From NCBI RefSeq assembly GCF_014138265.1, contig NZ_JACGXL010000002.1:310001-374000 (forward strand): 64,000 nt of DNA, given 5' to 3'. Below, in pieces: positions 35,575 to 46,479 of the stretch (positions within the stretch are counted from its first letter, which is position 1; every line of letters begins with the position of its first letter). Both the position numbers and the translations under genes were made by a program. The notes under the pieces are model-generated. The model did not search any database, had not been told where the DNA came from, and worked only from the letters and a program-made list of their open reading frames with translations. The stretch comes from Dokdonella fugitiva (GTDB taxonomy: Bacteria; Pseudomonadota; Gammaproteobacteria; Xanthomonadales; Rhodanobacteraceae).

Positions 35575-36651
35575 ATGAACCTGCTCGAACTGCGGATCGA
35601 GAACCTGCGTGTGCTCGCGCAGGTCGAGCTGGCGCCGACCGCCGGCTGGAACGTCTTCACGGGCCCCAATGGCGCCGGCAAGACGTCGCTGCTCGAAGCC
35701 GCCTATCTGCTCTCCCATGGCCGCAGCTTCCGCAGCGCGTCTCGCGAAGCGCTCGCCCGTGACGGCAGCGGCGGGTATTCGGTGTTCGGTGAGGTCGGAC
35801 GCGCCGACCGGCGATTTCGCGTCGGGCTCGCTCGCACTGCGCGTGGACTCGAGGCGCGCGTCGATGGGGTGGAGGCGCCGATTGGCGATCTGTTGCGCCA
35901 GGCGGCCGTGGTCTGTTTCGAACCGGGATCGCATGAATTGATTGCCGGCGCGTCGGACGAGCGCCGCCGCTACCTCGATTGGGGTGTGTTCCACGTGGAA
36001 CATGCCTTCCTTCCGGCGTGGCGGCGTTATCAGCGCATCCTCAAGCAGCGCAATGTCCTGCTACGACGACTCGTCGACGCGAGCGAACTCCAACCTTGGG
36101 ACCACGAGCTTGCCCGCGCGGCAGCGCCGCTCGCGGCGATGCGGCGCAGCTACTTCGACGCGCTCGTTCCCTACGCACAGGAGTTGCTTGGCGATTTGTT
36201 GCCCGAGCTGGGCGACGCTGCCATCACGTTCGACCCCGGCTATGACGACACGCAATCACTGGCGCCGATCCTGACCGAACGGCTCGATCGCGATCTCGCG
36301 CGCGGCCATACGGGGCGCGGACCGCACCGGGCCGACTGGTCGCTCGGCTTCGCGGCAGCGCGTCGTCGTGACCATCTGTCGCGCGGGCAGCAGAAACTGA
36401 GCGCCTTCGCGTTCGTGCTTGCCCAAGCCCGATTGTTCGCGGAACGGGCCGGGGAGTGGCCCGTCATCTGTCTGGATGACCTCGCCTCGGAAATCGATGC
36501 GGAACACCAGCGGCGCGTGCTGCATGCGGTCGCGGCGAGCGGAGCGCAGGTGTTCTTGACGGGTACGGAAGAGCCTGCTGCGCTCGCCGAGGTCGTCGTC
36601 GAAGCCGCAAGGTTCCACGTGGAACACGGCCGCGTAACGCGGTTGCGCTAG
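35575..36651 (+). CDS. recF: DNA replication and repair protein RecF
   Basis: SMC-like ATPase that helps load RecA on gapped DNA with RecO and RecR. It is 358 residues. Motifs: LLELRIENLRVLAQVEL, FTGPNGAGKTSLLEAAYLLSHGRSFR (Walker A, about residues 27-37), YLDWGVFHVEH, SRGQQKLSAFAFVLAQA (signature motif, 'sRGqqK') and VICLDDLASEID (Walker B, D-loop). Two parS-type palindromes lie within the coding sequence, each read as the residues FHVEH (about residues 140 and 344). The gene is tightly placed between dnaN and gyrB. Confidence 0.97.
   Translation: MNLLELRIENLRVLAQVELAPTAGWNVFTGPNGAGKTSLLEAAYLLSHGRSFRSASREALARDGSGGYSVFGEVGRADRRFRVGLARTARGLEARVDGVEAPIGDLLRQAAVVCFEPGSHELIAGASDERRRYLDWGVFHVEHAFLPAWRRYQRILKQRNVLLRRLVDASELQPWDHELARAAAPLAAMRRSYFDALVPYAQELLGDLLPELGDAAITFDPGYDDTQSLAPILTERLDRDLARGHTGRGPHRADWSLGFAAARRRDHLSRGQQKLSAFAFVLAQARLFAERAGEWPVICLDDLASEIDAEHQRRVLHAVAASGAQVFLTGTEEPAALAEVVVEAARFHVEHGRVTRLR
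35987..36002. promoter_or_regulatory. parS site (perfect 16-bp palindrome) inside recF
   Basis: TGTTCCACGTGGAACA is a perfect palindrome and identical to the parS sequence I know from Pseudomonas (Bacillus differs by one base). It lies about 1.7 kb from the putative oriC and would be the ParB loading site used with the parA in this window. Confidence 0.85.
36611..36626. promoter_or_regulatory. Second parS-type site near the 3' end of recF
   Basis: GGTTCCACGTGGAACA differs from the perfect site at 35987 by only its first base, keeping the central 14-bp palindrome. It lies 609 bases further on, within the last codons of recF. Confidence 0.75.
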
Positions 36652-36658
36652 CTGCGGC

Positions 36659-36667
36659 TGCTATAAT
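36659..36667 (+). promoter_or_regulatory. Extended -10 promoter of gyrB
   Basis: TGCTATAAT gives a TGn extension followed by a consensus TATAAT, 66 bases before the gyrB start. No good -35 lies at the right distance, which is common for extended -10 promoters. Confidence 0.6.
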
Positions 36668-36678
36668 CCGTGGATTGA

Positions 36679-39141
<2,463 letters not shown>

Positions 39142-39150
39142 GCACGCATC

Positions 39151-39177
39151 GCGCCGCCGCCACAGCGGCGGCGCTTC
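39151..39177 (+). terminator. Stem-loop terminator after gyrB
   Basis: GCGCCGCCGC (39151-39160) pairs perfectly with GCGGCGGCGC (39165-39174) around a CACA loop, ten bases after the gyrB stop. Only a short TT follows, so the U tract is weak. Confidence 0.55.
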
Positions 39178-39214
39178 ATGCTGCGAAGCAACATGTGAAG
39201 TCCTGCATGCGCGC

Positions 39215-39244
39215 TTGTGCAGTTCGCGCGCGCAGGGGTACCCT
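39215..39244 (+). promoter_or_regulatory. Possible promoter of the TPR protein gene at 39308
   Basis: TTGTGC (39215-39220) and TACCCT (39239-39244) are separated by 18 bases, about 65 bases before the start. The hexamers are only partial matches to the sigma-70 consensus. Confidence 0.4.
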
Positions 39245-39307
39245 CTGCGCCCCGTTTTCGTCCCGCCAAGTGGACGACGTCCTTCGTATGTTCAGGAGTG
39301 AATCGAC

Positions 39308-40582
39308 ATGAAACTCTCGAAGTGGCTCATCGTCGCGGTCTGCAGCGCCGCCATGGTCTGCGGCACGGTCGCTTTCGCCAAGGACAAGAAGGAAGAGAAC
39401 AAGTATCCGAACGCGACGCGCCAGGAGCCGAAGGTGAGCATGTCGCCGGGCGACCAGCGCGCGCTCAACAAGGCGGCCGACCTCGTCAACGACAACAAGT
39501 CCGACGAAGCGTTGCCGCTGATCCAGAAGGTCGTCGACAACGGCAGCGCGAGCAAGTACGCGCAGGCGTTCGCGCACCAGCTGCTCGCGCAGATCTACTG
39601 GGACCAGGAGAAGGGCGCGCAGTCGATCGACGAATACAAGAAGGCGATCGCGTTCGACGCGCTGCCGAACGACAGCCAGTTCCAGCTCGTGTTCGCGCTC
39701 GCGCAGACGCAGATCCAGGAAGAGAAGTACCAGGACGCGCTCGCGACGCTCGCCGACTGGGAGAAGCTGACCGGCGCGCAGACCGCCGACGAACTCGCGC
39801 TGAAGGCGAACGCGTACTACCGCGTCGATCAGTTCCAGCCGGCCGTCGACGCGATGAAGAAGGCGCTGTCGATGACCGACAAGCCGAACGACAGCTGGAC
39901 GCAGATCCTCATGGCGAGCTATTTCGAACTGAACCAGTTCGACCAGGCCGCCGAGCTCATCAAGGGCCAGCTCGCCAAGGACCCGAACAACAAGAAGCTG
40001 ATCAACCAGCTCGCGACCGTCTACATCCAGGGCGACAAGGACCAGATGGCGCTCGACCTCATGGCGAAGGCGAAAAGCCAGGGCCTGGTCACGACCAACG
40101 ACGACTACGTCCAGCTCGCCAAGCTGTATGCACAGGCCGACAAGCCGAAGGACGCCGCGGCGACGATCAAGGAAGGCTTCGCCAAGGGCGCGCTGCAAGG
40201 CACGTACGACAACTACAAGCTGCAGGGCGACGTCTGCACGCAGGCCGAGGACGATCCGTGCGCGATCGAGGGCTATACCAAGGCCGCGCCGATGTCGAAG
40301 GACGGCAACGTCGATTACCAGCTCGGCTACCTGCTGTTCTATTCGGGCAAGTCGAAGGAAGCGGTCGATTCGCTAAACAAGGCGATCTCGCGCGGCGGCC
40401 TGCGCCAGGAAGGCGAAGCCTACCTGCTGCGCGGCGACGCGCAGAACGACCTCGGCCAGGGCGCGGCTGCGAACGCCGACTGGCAGAAGGCGGCCGGCTA
40501 TGCCAGCACGAAGACGATGGCCGAACAGCGCCTCAAGGCCGCCAAGAGCGGCGTCAAGATCAACCGCGCCAAGAAGAAGTAA
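39308..40582 (+). CDS. Exported tetratricopeptide repeat protein
   Basis: A 424-residue protein with a signal peptide (MKLSKWLIVAVCSAAMVCGTVAFA). The mature part is charged and helical with TPR-like units: EALPLIQKVVDNGSASKYAQAFAHQLLAQIYW, YQDALATLADWEKLTGAQTADELALKANAYYRV, FDQAAELIKGQLAKDPNNKKLINQLATVY, and AVDSLNKAISRGGLRQEGEAYLLRGDAQNDLGQ. Codon usage is unusually Lys-rich (AAG) for the window, ending AKSGVKINRAKKK. Related Xanthomonadales have a homologous gene between gyrB and tonB, which suggests a periplasmic role linked to TonB-dependent transport; that link is inference. tonB starts 297 bases downstream. Confidence 0.8.
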   Translation: MKLSKWLIVAVCSAAMVCGTVAFAKDKKEENKYPNATRQEPKVSMSPGDQRALNKAADLVNDNKSDEALPLIQKVVDNGSASKYAQAFAHQLLAQIYWDQEKGAQSIDEYKKAIAFDALPNDSQFQLVFALAQTQIQEEKYQDALATLADWEKLTGAQTADELALKANAYYRVDQFQPAVDAMKKALSMTDKPNDSWTQILMASYFELNQFDQAAELIKGQLAKDPNNKKLINQLATVYIQGDKDQMALDLMAKAKSQGLVTTNDDYVQLAKLYAQADKPKDAAATIKEGFAKGALQGTYDNYKLQGDVCTQAEDDPCAIEGYTKAAPMSKDGNVDYQLGYLLFYSGKSKEAVDSLNKAISRGGLRQEGEAYLLRGDAQNDLGQGAAANADWQKAAGYASTKTMAEQRLKAAKSGVKINRAKKK

Positions 40583-40878
40583 GGATGCGTTCCGCGCACG
40601 CACTGCAACCCGCGGTCGCGTGCGCGGAACCATAATGAGCTCCAAGGGCCGTAACCCCGGGGAGGGGTCCAGGCCGTTGGAACCTAAGGTTCCACCGAAG
40701 AACGTCACACAACTCCATAATCACGTGCAGGTCGCCCGCTGCAACCGCTTGTCCTGAGGGCATCCGCTGTTGTACCGTGGCCAGCTCTCGCGCCTACGCC
40801 TCTCGGGGTTTGCAATCGGGGCGAAGCGACGGCGTCGCCACGACGGCCGCACAGACACAATCTCGTTGGTCAATACTG

Positions 40879-41535
<657 letters not shown>

Positions 41536-41544
41536 GGTAACGCC

Positions 41545-42342
41545 ATGCAGCAAGATGCCTCTCAGACCCCCGCAGCGGCTCAGCCTGCTGTCGTTCCCGC
41601 TCCCGGCGGCGGCAGCAATGCCGCGGCCATGAGCCAGATGGGCTTCCACGATCTGATCCAGAACTTCGACGCGCTCGGCTGGATCGTCTTCATCACGCTC
41701 TGCGTGATGTCGATCTCGTCGATCTACTTCGTGGTCGCCAACTTCCTGCGCAACGGCATGATCCGCGCGCGCATGGAGAAGGTCATCAACACGTTCTGGG
41801 ACACGCCGTCCGCGCAGGACGCCGTGCGCTTCCTCGAGGAGCAGCCGAAGGGTGAGCCGTTCTCGAAGATCGCGCTCGACGCCGCGCAGGCTGCCGCGCA
41901 CCACCAGCGCAACGAAGGCAGCCGCCTCGTCGAGGCACTGAATCGTTCCGAGTTCATCGATCGCTCGCTGCGCCAGGCCGTCGCCCGCGAAAGCTTGCGC
42001 CTCGAAGGCGGCATGACGGTGCTCGCCACGGTCGGTTCGTCGGCGCCGTTCGTCGGTCTGCTCGGTACCGTGTGGGGCATCTACCACGCGCTGATCAAGA
42101 TCGCCGCGTCGGGCAACGCCTCGATGGAAGCGGTCGCCGGCCCGGTCGGTGAAGCGCTGATCATGACCGCGTTCGGTCTGTTCGTCGCGATCCCGGCGGT
42201 GCTCGCGTACAACTTCTTCGTGCGCCAGAACCGCGTGATCTACGCGCGCTTCGACGAGTTCGCGCACGACCTGCACGATTTCTTTGCGACCGGTTCGCGC
42301 GTCGACGGTGGCGCTGCTCCGGTTGCCGTCGCGAGGAAGTAA
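41545..42342 (+). CDS. exbB: TonB-system proton channel protein ExbB
   Basis: Inner-membrane pentameric proton channel subunit (MotA/TolQ/ExbB family). It is 265 residues. A periplasmic/cytoplasmic start rich in Gln and Ala precedes TM1 (DALGWIVFITLCVMSISSIYFVV, about 46-68). The cytoplasmic loop has the acidic-helical stretch RMEKVINTFWDTPSAQDAV. TM2 and TM3 are TVGSSAPFVGLLGTVWGIYHAL (conserved G-L-x-G-T-V-W-G) and GPVGEALIMTAFGLFVAIPAVLAYN. It sits between tonB and exbD with gaps of 9 and 3 bases, clearly one operon. Confidence 0.96.
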   Translation: MQQDASQTPAAAQPAVVPAPGGGSNAAAMSQMGFHDLIQNFDALGWIVFITLCVMSISSIYFVVANFLRNGMIRARMEKVINTFWDTPSAQDAVRFLEEQPKGEPFSKIALDAAQAAAHHQRNEGSRLVEALNRSEFIDRSLRQAVARESLRLEGGMTVLATVGSSAPFVGLLGTVWGIYHALIKIAASGNASMEAVAGPVGEALIMTAFGLFVAIPAVLAYNFFVRQNRVIYARFDEFAHDLHDFFATGSRVDGGAAPVAVARK

Positions 42343-42345
42343 GCC

Positions 42346-42762
42346 ATGGCAATGAGCACGGGTTCGGGCGGCGGCCCGATGGCGGAAATCAACGTCACGC
42401 CGCTCGTCGACGTGATGCTGGTGCTGCTGATCATCTTCATGATCACGGCGCCCCTGATGTCGCACAAGATCCGGATCGACCTCCCGCAGGCCAATCCGAA
42501 CGTGCAGCAGGAAAACCCGCCGGAGCCGATCGATCTGGCGATCAAGGAAAACGGCGACCTGTTCTGGAACGACGAACCGGTCACCGATGCGATCCTGCAG
42601 GCCCAGCTGCGCGTCGCCGCGCAGAAGAGCCCGCAGCCGGAGCTGCAGATCCGCGCCGACAAGCCGACGCAGTGGCAGAAGATCGCCACCGTCATGGCCG
42701 AGGCGAAGGCAGCCGGCATGGTCAAGCTCGGCTTCATGACCACCGGCGGCAACGACCAGTAA
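42346..42762 (+). CDS. exbD: Biopolymer transport protein ExbD (first copy)
   Basis: A 138-residue single-pass protein that pairs with ExbB. The N terminus MAEINVTPLVDVMLVLLIIFMITAPLM contains the membrane-embedded Asp (in PLVDVML) needed for proton transfer. The periplasmic domain ends ADKPTQWQKIATVMAEAKAAGMVKLGFMTTG, typical of ExbD/TolR. It starts 3 bases after exbB, and a strong terminator lies 29 bases after its stop, separating it from the second exbD at 43057. In Xanthomonas the two are called exbD1 and exbD2. Confidence 0.95.
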   Translation: MAMSTGSGGGPMAEINVTPLVDVMLVLLIIFMITAPLMSHKIRIDLPQANPNVQQENPPEPIDLAIKENGDLFWNDEPVTDAILQAQLRVAAQKSPQPELQIRADKPTQWQKIATVMAEAKAAGMVKLGFMTTGGNDQ

Positions 42763-42790
42763 TCCGGTCGGCTGACGCGAGAAGCAATGG

Positions 42791-42824
42791 AACGGCGCCG
42801 CGGCAACGCGGCGCCGTTTTTTCT
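42791..42824 (+). terminator. Strong rho-independent terminator after exbD1
   Basis: AACGGCGCCGCG (42791-42802) and CGCGGCGCCGTT (42807-42818) form a perfect 12-bp stem with a GCAA tetraloop, followed by a T-rich tail (TTTTC, then TTT). It splits the tonB-exbB-exbD1 unit from exbD2. The remaining space up to 43056 has no gene I can support. Confidence 0.9.
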
Positions 42825-43056
42825 TTGCCATGCGATGCTCCTTGATCGCAGCTTCGGCGAACGATGGGACGGGCGCGAGCGTCTCGGGTTCGCGGGGTCA
42901 GAGCGACCATCCATGGCCGCGCTTGTTACAAACAGCCTGCTCCACAAACAGCCCGCTCCGTTTGGGGGTCGCCTGGAGGGCGCGCGGCGCGGATTGCGTG
43001 ACCGCGATCGGCAGGCGTAGGCTGGGGTCGCCCGACCACAGCCGACGGAGACGACG

Positions 43057-43464
43057 ATGACGACCGATGCGTTTCGTTCCCATGCCGCTGCGACCCAGGC
43101 CGAGATCAACGTCACGCCGCTCATCGACGTGTTGCTCGCTCTCGTCGTGATCCTCATGGTCACCGCGCCGCTCGCGATCAAGCGCCTGCCGCTGCCGCTC
43201 GGCAGCGACGGCACTGTCGCGCCACCGCCGCGCACGCTCGGTTTGTCCGTGCTGTCGACCGGCGAGCTTTATCTGGAAGGTCACGCCGTGTCGCGCGCCG
43301 AGCTCGCCTCCGCGCTCGCGATCGAAGCGCAGAAGCCGAAGCCGCCCGTGCTCGAGATCCGCTCGGATGCCGACACGCCGTACGCGAGAGTCGTCGACGC
43401 GCTTGCCGTCGCGCGCAGCAGCGGCATCGAGGGTATCCAGATCGAAGGAACCCGCGCGAAGTAG
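43057..43464 (+). CDS. Biopolymer transport protein ExbD (second copy)
   Basis: A 135-residue ExbD/TolR family protein. The N-terminal AEINVTPLIDVLLALVVILMVTAPLAI keeps the transmembrane Asp (PLIDVLL). The C-terminal domain ISxxGxxYL pattern is seen as LSVLSTGELYLEGHAVSRAEL, then VLEIRSDADTPYARVVDALAVARSSGIEGIQI. It diverges strongly from the first copy outside the TM segment, so it is an old paralogue (the exbD2 of Xanthomonas, needed there for some but not all TonB tasks). An ACGGAG ribosome site precedes it. It stands 294 bases after exbD1, past a terminator, so it may have its own promoter. Confidence 0.93.
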   Translation: MTTDAFRSHAAATQAEINVTPLIDVLLALVVILMVTAPLAIKRLPLPLGSDGTVAPPPRTLGLSVLSTGELYLEGHAVSRAELASALAIEAQKPKPPVLEIRSDADTPYARVVDALAVARSSGIEGIQIEGTRAK

Positions 43465-43477
43465 GCGTGCGTTCGCT

Positions 43478-43500
43478 GCGGCCGCTGAGGTCGCGGCCGC
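43478..43500. terminator. Stem-loop between convergent exbD2 and pdxJ
   Basis: GCGGCCGC at 43478-43485 and 43493-43500 pair perfectly (7-base loop), with partial extension on both sides (CGCT/GAGCG). It lies between two converging stops and could act on both strands, but neither side has a T-run. Confidence 0.45.
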
Positions 43501-43522
43501 GAGCGATCCCGTGGCGCCTCGC

Positions 43523-44293
43523 TCAGTCCGCGAGGATCGCGAGATACGCGCGCACGGTCGGCGCGAGCCCCGCGTAAAGCGCTTCGCCGATCAGCGCGTG
43601 GCCGATCGAGACTTCGGCGAGAAACGGAATCGCGCGCTTGAGCGCACCCAGGTTGAGCTGGTTGAGGTCGTGCCCCGCGTTCACGCCGAGTCCGCAGTCG
43701 CGCGCGGCTTCCGCGGTGCGCACGCAGGCTTCCAGTTCGCGCGCGTGGTCGCCGCTCGCATGCGCCCGCGCGTACGGTTCGGTGTAGATCTCGATGCGGT
43801 CGGCGCCTGCCGCGACAGCCCGTTCGAGGTCGGCTGCGCCCGTGCCGGCGTCGACGAACAGGCTGACGCGGCAACCGAGTGCTTTCAGCTCGCCGACGAG
43901 CGGCGCGAGGCGCGCCGCGTCGGCGGCGAGATCGAAACCGTGGTCCGAGGTGATCTGCGCATCGCCGTCGGGCACGAGCGTCGCTTGCGCGGGGCGCGTG
44001 CGACGCACGAGTTCGACGAAGCCGGGATAGCTGCCGCGCGACGGCGCGAACGGATTGCCCTCGAGGTTGTACTCGACGGCGCGGTCGCGCGCGTTCCACG
44101 CAGCGACTTCCGCACCGACGCGCGCGACATCGTCGACGCGGATGTGGCGTTGATCCGGGCGGGGATGCACGGTGATCCCGTGTGCGCCGGCCCCGATCGC
44201 GATGCGCGACGCAAGCACGGGATCGGGTTCGGCATGTCCGCGCGAATTGCGCAGGACGGCGATTTTGTTGACGTTGACGCTGAGCGCGGTCAT
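43523..44293 (-). CDS. pdxJ: Pyridoxine 5'-phosphate synthase PdxJ
   Basis: Condenses 1-deoxyxylulose 5-phosphate with 3-amino-2-oxopropyl phosphate in the DXP-dependent vitamin B6 pathway. It is 256 residues from [19 protein letters not shown] ('LsVNvnkiA.lRn.RG'). TIM-barrel motifs: [17 protein letters not shown] (catalytic His), FNLEGNPF-like [14 protein letters not shown] (catalytic Glu), [33 protein letters not shown] (phosphate binding), [13 protein letters not shown]. Two upstream codons' worth of frame (to 44311) is ignored. It is convergent with exbD2, as in the Xanthomonas ton locus. Confidence 0.96.
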   Translation of the reverse strand: MTALSVNVNKIAVLRNSRGHAEPDPVLASRIAIGAGAHGITVHPRPDQRHIRVDDVARVGAEVAAWNARDRAVEYNLEGNPFAPSRGSYPGFVELVRRTRPAQATLVPDGDAQITSDHGFDLAADAARLAPLVGELKALGCRVSLFVDAGTGAADLERAVAAGADRIEIYTEPYARAHASGDHARELEACVRTAEAARDCGLGVNAGHDLNQLNLGALKRAIPFLAEVSIGHALIGEALYAGLAPTVRAYLAILAD

Positions 44294-44345
44294 CCGACGA
44301 TGATCGCGCAAGCGCGCGCGTGTGTCGACGCGCGCGCCACGCGGA

Positions 44346-45350
44346 TCAGCGGCAGCTTTCGGTCGTCTGCTTCCAGGCCACCGGATCCCAGTACGCGCCG
44401 TCCTTCCACTCGTTGCGCTTGTCCTCGTTGAGGCGCGCCGCGATCAATACGGTCGTGTCCGGCGGCACGTCGACGTCGAGGGTCTTGTAACGGTCGTTGC
44501 CGATCGCCGAATTGCGCGCGCGATCGTTGAACGACAGGTAGCGACCCTCGATCTGCTCGGTCACCTTGATCGCGTGCCGACCCGCGCTCACGCGGTACGC
44601 GCGCGTGCCGGTCGGCCCCGGCGAAACGCCGTCGATGCTGATGATCTTCGCCGCGTGCAGGTGGTCGCCGCGCGGCGCGACGTCGAAATCGCTGACGCGA
44701 CCGCAACCGCCGGTGCTCGCTGGCGTAGTGCCGCCGCCACCGCCGCCTGCCGCAACCTGCGCGCCGTCACCGACGGTGAGGTGCATCGCCGGCAAGTACA
44801 CGCTCGACGGCGTGCCGGCGAGCGTCTGCCGGCGACCATCGCGTTGCACGTCGAACGCGAGCTGCGCGCCGTCGGGCAGCTGGTCGACCGAGCGGCGCAA
44901 CGCCGCCGCCGCGCCGTCCGTGTTCGCGAGCGCCGTGCCGTTCACCGCGACGAGCACGTCGCCGCTGCGCAGGCCCATCTTCTCGGCGGCGCCGCCCGGC
45001 GTGATCGCGAGCACGTGCACGCCGTCGCGATCGTCGCGCGCGCTGTCGACGAGCAGGCCGAGGTTGCTCACGCGTTGCGCCGGCGCATCGATGTCGAGAC
45101 GGATCTCGTGCGGGGGCGCCGCGCCGAATGCGCCGCTCTCGACGAGTTCGGTCATCACGGCGCGCAGTTCCGCGCGCAGGCGCTGCTCGGCGCCGGCGCT
45201 CGCGCCCGCTTCGCCGCGCAAGGCGGCCGCGGCGACGCTGCCGGCGAGCGGCGTCGCGCTGTCCGCATAGGCGCCGCCGGTGGCGAGCGCGAGTGCCAGG
45301 GCGAGCGAACGTACCGCGCGCGGTACCGTGTTGTGCATCTGCCTGCTCAT
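44346..45350 (-). CDS. Exported PDZ-domain protein
   Basis: A 334-residue protein with a signal peptide ([15 protein letters not shown]). A helical segment ([22 protein letters not shown]) precedes a PDZ domain at about residues 80-160: [49 protein letters not shown]. No protease domain follows. Instead a Gly linker leads to a C-terminal beta-rich domain ([42 protein letters not shown]) with two Cys that could pair. It follows the putative anti-sigma gene by 22 bases, so sigma, anti-sigma and PDZ protein probably form one operon. Role unknown; a periplasmic envelope-stress input is a guess. Confidence 0.75.
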   Translation of the reverse strand: MSRQMHNTVPRAVRSLALALALATGGAYADSATPLAGSVAAAALRGEAGASAGAEQRLRAELRAVMTELVESGAFGAAPPHEIRLDIDAPAQRVSNLGLLVDSARDDRDGVHVLAITPGGAAEKMGLRSGDVLVAVNGTALANTDGAAAALRRSVDQLPDGAQLAFDVQRDGRRQTLAGTPSSVYLPAMHLTVGDGAQVAAGGGGGGTTPASTGGCGRVSDFDVAPRGDHLHAAKIISIDGVSPGPTGTRAYRVSAGRHAIKVTEQIEGRYLSFNDRARNSAIGNDRYKTLDVDVPPDTTVLIAARLNEDKRNEWKDGAYWDPVAWKQTTESCR

Positions 45351-45372
45351 TTCGTTACCTCTGCCTCGTCAT

Positions 45373-45846
45373 TCACAACTGCGTGATGCTCGACGCGCGC
45401 CCGTAGGCGCCGTCCTGCATCGCCGCGATCAATCCGCGCAGCGCCCGGTTGCGCTGCTGCCACAACGACGCGAGTTCGTCCGTGGCTGCGCCACGATCGT
45501 AAGCGGCCTGCAGCTCCGCGTCGATCGCGCGCAGGCGCGTCGAGCCGAGCGCGGCCGCCCGTGTGCCGGCGAGCCGGTGCCATTCGCCCTCGAGCGTGCG
45601 CGATTCGTCCTGCATCGCAGCCGTCGCGGCCGGTGCCACGGGTGCGACGCCGAACCGGCCGGCGACCAGCACGGCTGCGGCGACCGACGCGGCGAGCGCG
45701 CCGCCGAACGCGGCACGCTGCCAGCGGCGCACCGACACGCGGCGCTGCTGGGCCGCGGCGATGCGCGACCACAGTGCCGGGTCCGGAGCGAATTCCGGCA
45801 GGCGTCGCGGATCGAATCCGCGCGCCGTCGCACGTTCATGTTTCAT
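45373..45846 (-). CDS. Putative membrane anti-sigma factor
   Basis: A 157-residue protein starting MKHERATARGFDPRRLPEF. One transmembrane segment is at about residues 47-67 (AAFGGALAASVAAAVLVAGRFG); the rest is helical and Ala/Arg-rich (EGEWHRLAGTRAAALGSTRLRAIDAELQAAYDRG). I see no zinc anti-sigma motif (HxxxCxxC). The call rests on its place: it overlaps the 3' end of the ECF sigma gene by 11 bases, the usual sigma/anti-sigma coupling. Otherwise it is a hypothetical membrane protein. Confidence 0.55.
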   Translation of the reverse strand: MKHERATARGFDPRRLPEFAPDPALWSRIAAAQQRRVSVRRWQRAAFGGALAASVAAAVLVAGRFGVAPVAPAATAAMQDESRTLEGEWHRLAGTRAAALGSTRLRAIDAELQAAYDRGAATDELASLWQQRNRALRGLIAAMQDGAYGRASSITQL

Positions 45847-46432
45847 CCTGCACCTCCGCTGATCCGCCCGCGTCGTCATTGAGCCGCTTCAGTGCGCGCG
45901 CGAGGATCGACTTCGAATAACTCTCGCTCTGCCCGAACAGTTCCGCCATTTCCTTGTGCGTGTAGCCTTCGACCTCGTGCAGCACGACCACGGCGCGCGC
46001 GCGCGGCGGCAACCGCATCAACAGCGACCACGCGTCGACCCCGTCCTCCGCATCCGCGGCGACCGCGGGCATCGCTTCGAACAACGCCTCGACGTCGTCG
46101 CCCTGGTAGCGCTGGCGCGCGCGCAGCACGTCGATCGTCGCATTCGCGGTCAGCCGCTTGAGCCACGCGCCGAACGGGGCATCGCCGCGGAAGCCACGCA
46201 CCGTCGAAAACATCTTGAGAAACACGTCCTGCACGATGTCCTCCGCAGCCGCCGGCTCACCGAGTACGCGCAACGCGAGCGTGTAGCAGGCACCGCCGAA
46301 GCGGTCGTAGATCGCCGCGAACGCGGTCATGTCGCCGCGCCGCGCGCGCTCCAGGGTCACCCGGTCGAGCGTCTGGCCGAAGCCCGATCCCGAGGGTACC
46401 GCGTCCACGTAGCTGGTCTGTCCGTCGGCCAT
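45836..46432 (-). CDS. ECF RNA polymerase sigma factor (RpoE-like)
   Basis: A 198-residue sigma factor from MADGQTSYVDAVPSG. Region 2: DMTAFAAIYDRFGGACYTLALRVLGEPAAAEDIVQDVFLKMFSTVRGFRGDAPFGAWLKRLTANATIDVLRAR ('A.D..QevFlk......f.....f..Wl..ia.N...d.lR'). Region 4: LLMRLPPRARAVVVLHEVEGYTHKEMAELFGQSESYSKSILARALKRL. It heads a three-gene unit with the putative anti-sigma factor and the PDZ protein. It is of a different ECF group from the sigma at 6339. Confidence 0.92.
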   Translation of the reverse strand: MADGQTSYVDAVPSGSGFGQTLDRVTLERARRGDMTAFAAIYDRFGGACYTLALRVLGEPAAAEDIVQDVFLKMFSTVRGFRGDAPFGAWLKRLTANATIDVLRARQRYQGDDVEALFEAMPAVAADAEDGVDAWSLLMRLPPRARAVVVLHEVEGYTHKEMAELFGQSESYSKSILARALKRLNDDAGGSAEVQDET

Positions 46433-46479
46433 CTGCTGCAAAGGACGGTCCACCGCGCCGGAACGTCGCGATTCCGTCG

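Noticed and set aside
40679-40693. Fur box before tonB
   Set aside because: The palindrome has no GATAAT units, so iron-dependent Fur control cannot be claimed from it.
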